Of a stretch of 34,095 bases of DNA, positions 30,775 through 34,095 are shown piece after piece. The notes beneath the pieces were generated by a model. It worked only from the letters and a program-made list of their open reading frames with translations, was not told where the DNA came from and made no database searches. Each line of letters starts with the position of its first letter. Position 1 is the first letter of the stretch. A program made the translations under genes and the position numbers. The stretch comes from Phycisphaerae bacterium (GTDB lineage: Bacteria > Planctomycetota > Phycisphaerae > Phycisphaerales > UBA1924): contig JAUIHS010000036.1 in the NCBI GenBank assembly GCA_030432255.1, positions 1 through 34,095 on the forward strand, given 5' to 3'.

Positions 30775-30825
30775 TGGTCAGAGTGATGCGTACTTCGTAT
30801 TCCTGACTCGAGAGAGGTTCCGCTC

Positions 30826-32031
30826 ATGACACCCGGTCAAAGACGTACCGCAGCGCTGACACTTGCCGTGTTCTTTGTCTGTGGTCTGATTGCCCTGGCC
30901 GGTTCCGGCACCCCCGGCATCGACGATGACGGCATGCGCGGCCAGCCGGAACTCATCGTCATCACATACAACGACCTCGGCATGCACTGCATGAACGAGG
31001 ACTACCAGGACTTGCTCATCCTGCCTCCCTACAACACGCTCAGGGCACAGATCCTGGAACGCAAGGATGACCCGGAACTGCTGGAGAACGGGCATACGGT
31101 CACGTTCACACTTCCGACGCAGCACGACGCGGCGGACCGCACGTCCTTCTGGACGCACGCCGAGGAGTTGTTCGGTGTCGACCTCCCGCCTGATGTGGGT
31201 CTGACCGGGAACACTTTGTCGGGTACGTTCGAGGCGATGCCGGATGAACGATTCTGGGAAGTGACCGGTGTCCCGATCACGCCCTTCGACGACTTCGGTC
31301 GCCTGAATCCGTATCCGTTGGCACAGGTTGAAGTGGTGGGCGAGCGCGGTGTTGGAAGCACGACCACGGTGATACCCGTCTCAGGTGAACTCAACTGCAA
31401 TCTCTGCCATGAGGCGGATGGCATTTCCGTCGGCCGCGACATTCTGCAGGATCATGATCGCATTCACGGCACCGATCTCGACGCGAATCGCCCGGTGCTG
31501 TGTGCGTCGTGCCATGCCGATCCTGCTCTCGGGGCACCGGGACAGCCGGGGATTTCGGCGCTGTCTCACGCCATTCACACAGCGCACGCTGATCGGCTTG
31601 GCGTCCTGAGTCTCGAGAATGAGTGCTACTCCTGTCACCCGGGGTTGCGGACGCAGTGTCAGCGGGACGTGCACTTCGTCAATGGGGTTGACTGCAATTC
31701 GTGCCATGGCTCCATGCTCGATGTTGGAAGTACGAAGCGGACGCCGTGGGTGGACCAGCCACGATGCGGCGATTGTCATGAGCGTCCCGGCTTCGAGTTT
31801 GAGCAGCCTGGCCGCCTGTTCAAGGATTCGGTTGGCCACAAGGGCGTGATGTGCATCACGTGTCACGGCAGTCCGCACGCCATCGGGCCGGCTGCATCTG
31901 AGACGGACAACCTGCAGCCGACTCTGCTGCAGGGGCACTCCGGCGTACTGAGCGAATGCACTGCCTGTCATGCTGAGCAACCTGAGCACCCATTCTTCCA
32001 CCGTGTATCGGAGGACGGCGACGATGATTGA
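30826..32031 (+). CDS. Exported heptaheme cytochrome c
   Basis: The 401-residue product has an N-terminal signal or anchor segment (RRTAALTLAVFFVCGLIAL). Seven CXXCH heme-binding motifs follow: CNLCH (191), CASCH (226), CYSCH (267), CNSCH (290), CGDCH (314), CITCH (343) and CTACH (378). Residues 40-185 form a heme-free domain beginning ITYNDLGMHCMNEDYQ. GAGAGG precedes the ATG. Such proteins carry electrons across or outside the cell envelope; neither donor nor acceptor is encoded here. The stop overlaps the next gene's start by eight bases, so it is coupled to a HAF-repeat dockerin protein, both behind a sigma-54-like promoter. Confidence 0.9.
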   Translation: MTPGQRRTAALTLAVFFVCGLIALAGSGTPGIDDDGMRGQPELIVITYNDLGMHCMNEDYQDLLILPPYNTLRAQILERKDDPELLENGHTVTFTLPTQHDAADRTSFWTHAEELFGVDLPPDVGLTGNTLSGTFEAMPDERFWEVTGVPITPFDDFGRLNPYPLAQVEVVGERGVGSTTTVIPVSGELNCNLCHEADGISVGRDILQDHDRIHGTDLDANRPVLCASCHADPALGAPGQPGISALSHAIHTAHADRLGVLSLENECYSCHPGLRTQCQRDVHFVNGVDCNSCHGSMLDVGSTKRTPWVDQPRCGDCHERPGFEFEQPGRLFKDSVGHKGVMCITCHGSPHAIGPAASETDNLQPTLLQGHSGVLSECTACHAEQPEHPFFHRVSEDGDDD

Positions 32032-33205
32032 GATCACTGCAGCGACCATGTTGTCCATCGTGATTGCCGGTGGAGTTGAGTACAGCGTTTTTGACGTGGG
32101 TTCCCTGTCGGGTGCTGACAACGCGCTGCCTCCGGGCACGATTGCCGCCGGAGTCAGCGATCAGGGCACGGTGGTGGGGGCGTCCGTCCTGGCCGGCACG
32201 GATGCGGACTTCCGTGCATTCGCGTGGAAGAACGGCACCATGTCCGAGTTGATGAAGCCCGCGATGTATGGCCAGAGTCAGGCCTTCGCGATCAATGGCA
32301 ATGACATGGTCGTCGGAGTGACGTTCCAACTTGGTGAGTTGCTTCCCATCGGCATGTCGTGGACGTCCTCCGGCTTCCCCGCCATCCTCGGCGACATCGT
32401 GCCGCAGGATGTTTCGGACACAGGCGTCATCGTGGGAGTCGCTCCGACCGACTACACAGGCCTGCACTTCGAAGCGGCGATGTGGGACACTGGTGTGCTG
32501 ACCACCCTGCCCGGGCTTGGCGGAAGCGACAGCGTCGCGCGGGCCATCGCCGCAGACGGGCGCATTGTCGGCGGCGCCACACCTGCGGGGGCCGTCGGCC
32601 ATCAGGCCGTGGTCTGGATCAACGGCAAAGTGGCATCACTCGGCACGCCCGGGGGACCGACGAGTGAGGCCTTCGACATCAGTGACTCCGGCCGGGTCGT
32701 CGGCCATGGTCGCACGGCGGCGGGCGAGGTCCGCGCCTTCATGGCGGACATTGACAGTGGGGGCGTTGTCCAGTCGTTCACCACGTTGGGTGCCGTGGAC
32801 GACACCTTCAGCTACGCGCGGGCGATCAATGACGCCAACATCATTGTCGGTACATCCAACACGCAGGCGATTCGCTGGGATGGCGCCGGGACCATGGCGG
32901 TGTTGAATGACCTGATCCCTTCGGGGAGCGGTTGGAACCTCACGCATGCCACGGACATCAATTCGATCGGCCAGATCGTCGGCCGCGGCACGCATCTGGG
33001 CAAGCCCCGGGCCTTCATCCTGACTCCGATTGACGCCTGTCCCGGGGACGCCAACGGCGACCTGAGCGTCGACTTCCTTGATCTGAACATCGTGCTCGAT
33101 CACTGGGGGGCGCTTGGCGGGCCGGGCGATGTGGATGGCGACGGGATGGTGGGCTTTGCCGACCTCAATCTTGTGCTGGCTGAGTGGGGCGGTGTGTGCC
33201 GGTGA
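32024..33205 (+). CDS. Secreted HAF-repeat protein with dockerin-like domain, coupled to cytochrome c
   Basis: ATG 32024 is preceded by CGGAGG at suitable spacing and opens a short hydrophobic leader (MIEITAATMLSIVIAGG), giving 393 residues; ATG 31970 is an alternative inside the cytochrome gene. HAF-type repeats fill residues 20-335 (AAGVSDQGTVVG, FAINGNDMVVG, DVSDTGVIVG, DISDSGRVVG, AINDANIIVG, DINSIGQIVG). Residues 339-393 are dockerin repeats DANGDLSVDFLDLNIVL and DVDGDGMVGFADLNLVL with flanking Cys. It resembles the HAF-dockerin protein on the other side of the divergent promoters. The eight-base overlap with the cytochrome implies coupled production. Confidence 0.87.
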   Translation: MIEITAATMLSIVIAGGVEYSVFDVGSLSGADNALPPGTIAAGVSDQGTVVGASVLAGTDADFRAFAWKNGTMSELMKPAMYGQSQAFAINGNDMVVGVTFQLGELLPIGMSWTSSGFPAILGDIVPQDVSDTGVIVGVAPTDYTGLHFEAAMWDTGVLTTLPGLGGSDSVARAIAADGRIVGGATPAGAVGHQAVVWINGKVASLGTPGGPTSEAFDISDSGRVVGHGRTAAGEVRAFMADIDSGGVVQSFTTLGAVDDTFSYARAINDANIIVGTSNTQAIRWDGAGTMAVLNDLIPSGSGWNLTHATDINSIGQIVGRGTHLGKPRAFILTPIDACPGDANGDLSVDFLDLNIVLDHWGALGGPGDVDGDGMVGFADLNLVLAEWGGVCR

Positions 33206-33392
33206 AGCGGGGTCGATCTGATCTCGACTGAGGCGCACCGCTGAGGAGACCGTGCTCCAGCGACAGATTGAGGCCGGGCTCGATGCTGACGGGCTCTCGT
33301 CGACGGGGCGGGCGGTACTCGCCCGGATCCTGCGGTGAGACCGTCAGCGGCAGAATTTCCTGCCTGCTTGCCGGGAAACGGGACTTTTGACT

Positions 33393-33420
33393 TGGATTCC
33401 GCCCGCCGCGGCCCTAGTCT
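33393..33420 (+). promoter_or_regulatory. Possible sigma-70-type promoter of the last dockerin gene
   Basis: TTGGAT (33393-33398) and TAGTCT (33415-33420) are 16 bases apart and lie 34 bases before the ATG at 33454. The match is weak. No correctly spaced sigma-54 site is present here, unlike at the other dockerin operons. Confidence 0.25.
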
Positions 33421-33453
33421 GAACACCGTCCGATTCGCCTGAGGAGTTCCCAG

Positions 33454-33873
33454 ATGACGCTGATCCGTACCTGTTCGTTGTTCGCGCTTTCTGCTGCATG
33501 CGGTGTTGCGACTGCTGGTGGCAACTTTGCCATCACCAGTTACACCATTGATTGCGGCGGCGGCACATCGAGTGGAGGGACGCTGTCGCTCATCGGGGTG
33601 ATCGGCCAGCCTGATGCCGGGCCCGAACTTTCGGGGTCGACATTCACGCTTCGCGGCGGTTTTCTTCCGGGCGTGATTCCGACGTCGACGCTGTGCCCGG
33701 GTGATGCGAATGGCGATCAGGCGGTGAACTTCGCGGACCTCGAGATCCTCCTCGACAACTGGGCCACGACGGTCCCCGTTGACATGGACGGCGACTTCAA
33801 CGGCGATGCGACGGTCAACTTCGCTGACCTCGAGATTCTGCTCGACGCCTGGGGAAGCAACTGCAATCGATGA
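33454..33873 (+). CDS. Small secreted protein with dockerin-like domain
   Basis: The 139-residue product has GAGGAG before the ATG and a signal peptide (MTLIRTCSLFALSAACGVATA). A short domain follows (ITSYTIDCGGGTSSGGTLSL, then GVIGQPDAG, then FTLRGGFLPG) of a type recurrent in planctomycete secretomes; its function is not known. Residues 81-139 form the dockerin: DANGDQAVNFADLEILL and DFNGDATVNFADLEILL, where DLE replaces the DLN of the other proteins here. Cys residues flank the repeats and the protein ends SNCNR. The gene stands alone. Confidence 0.85.
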   Translation: MTLIRTCSLFALSAACGVATAGGNFAITSYTIDCGGGTSSGGTLSLIGVIGQPDAGPELSGSTFTLRGGFLPGVIPTSTLCPGDANGDQAVNFADLEILLDNWATTVPVDMDGDFNGDATVNFADLEILLDAWGSNCNR

Positions 33874-34051
33874 GTCGATGAATCGCCTGATGTCTGCGTG
33901 AAGCGCTGTCGTCAGTGACGATGGATCTGCATGGTGAACACGAGCCGAGGAATGTAGGGCGCCATCCTAGTCGGTCGTGTCTGACGGCTCTCAATTTTCG
34001 GCGCATGAACGGGTTGCGCCCCCCCGACTCTTCGGCGATGGTGTCCATTCT

Positions 34052-34087
34052 ATGGAGGCCACGGACTTGGCCTCCGGAATGGAGGCC
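34052..34087. repeat. ATGGAGGCC repeats forming a hairpin at the window edge
   Basis: ATGGAGGCC occurs at 34052-34060 and 34079-34087, with the inverted copy GGCCTCC at 34069-34075 between them, so two alternative 7-bp hairpins are possible. No gene is supported between 33874 and the window end. Confidence 0.4.
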
Positions 34088-34095
34088 GGATGCCG

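Noticed and set aside
33222..33338. Short plus-strand frame ending LQRQIEAGLDADGL...ARILR
   Set aside because: It looks somewhat protein-like but is only 38 codons from stop to stop, has no ribosome binding site and matches no family I know; at most a gene remnant.
33347..33365. Sigma-54-like CGGCA...CTGCC before the last dockerin gene
   Set aside because: The GG to GC spacing is eleven bases and the -12 box lacks TTGC; the leader would also be unusually long.
33815..34048. 77-codon minus-strand open frame near the right end
   Set aside because: It overlaps the dockerin end of a clear plus-strand gene and shows no signature.
1..34095. CRISPR arrays, rRNA genes, cohesin domains, rpoN
   Set aside because: None could be recognised anywhere in the window.

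Overview
The window looks like chromosomal DNA of a planctomycete, most likely of the Phycisphaerae type. Supporting features are the high G+C content, many secreted proteins ending in a dockerin-like double repeat of the form GDxNGDGxVDFxDLN, a pseudopilin with the H-X9-DG signature, an FHA-GAF-PP2C phosphatase, and a Ser/Thr kinase carrying a C-terminal beta-propeller. The lineage is inferred from these families and not proven.

Layout. Bases 1-316 are the end of an integrated element: the N-terminus of a tyrosine recombinase, leftward and cut by the window edge, then a 3' fragment of tRNA-Gly(GCC) that reads as an attachment site, then the old tRNA terminator. A YitT-family membrane protein follows (811-1755), abutting a truncated IS5-type transposase remnant. 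Next is a divergent signalling pair: an FHA-GAF-PP2C phosphatase (2367-3989, minus) and a membrane Ser/Thr kinase (4058-6850, plus). A tight minus-strand operon runs from 12560 to 6966: ECF sigma factor, anti-sigma-like protein, TPR-CHAT protease, and secreted subtilisin with a dockerin. The last three genes are joined by 4-base ATGA overlaps.

From 12.8 kb onward the window is dominated by dockerin-tagged secreted proteins: FG-GAP, Kelch/Ig, HAF-repeat and short unknown proteins. Including the subtilisin there are eleven intact and one collapsed, with no cohesin visible. A second minus-strand operon (29178-22079) encodes, in order, a pseudopilin, a histidine kinase, an NtrC-type sigma-54 activator, a dockerin protein, a second histidine kinase, and a receiver-Fis response regulator. 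A divergent pair at 30.6-30.8 kb drives an HAF-dockerin gene leftward, and a heptaheme cytochrome c plus a second HAF-dockerin gene rightward.

Main result. Four intergenic sites have the sigma-54 -24/-12 architecture. Three match TGGCA-N6-TTGCA exactly and one is CGGCA-N6-TTGCA. Each lies about 37-55 bases (estimated start site to start codon) in front of an operon containing a dockerin gene. The window also encodes a sigma-54 activator in a kinase operon that itself contains a dockerin gene. The working model is a local sigma-54/two-component regulon for dockerin-tagged surface proteins, analogous in logic to the RpoN/PrsK-PrsR control of PEP-CTERM proteins. The second system worth attention is the ECF sigma/CHAT/subtilisin operon.
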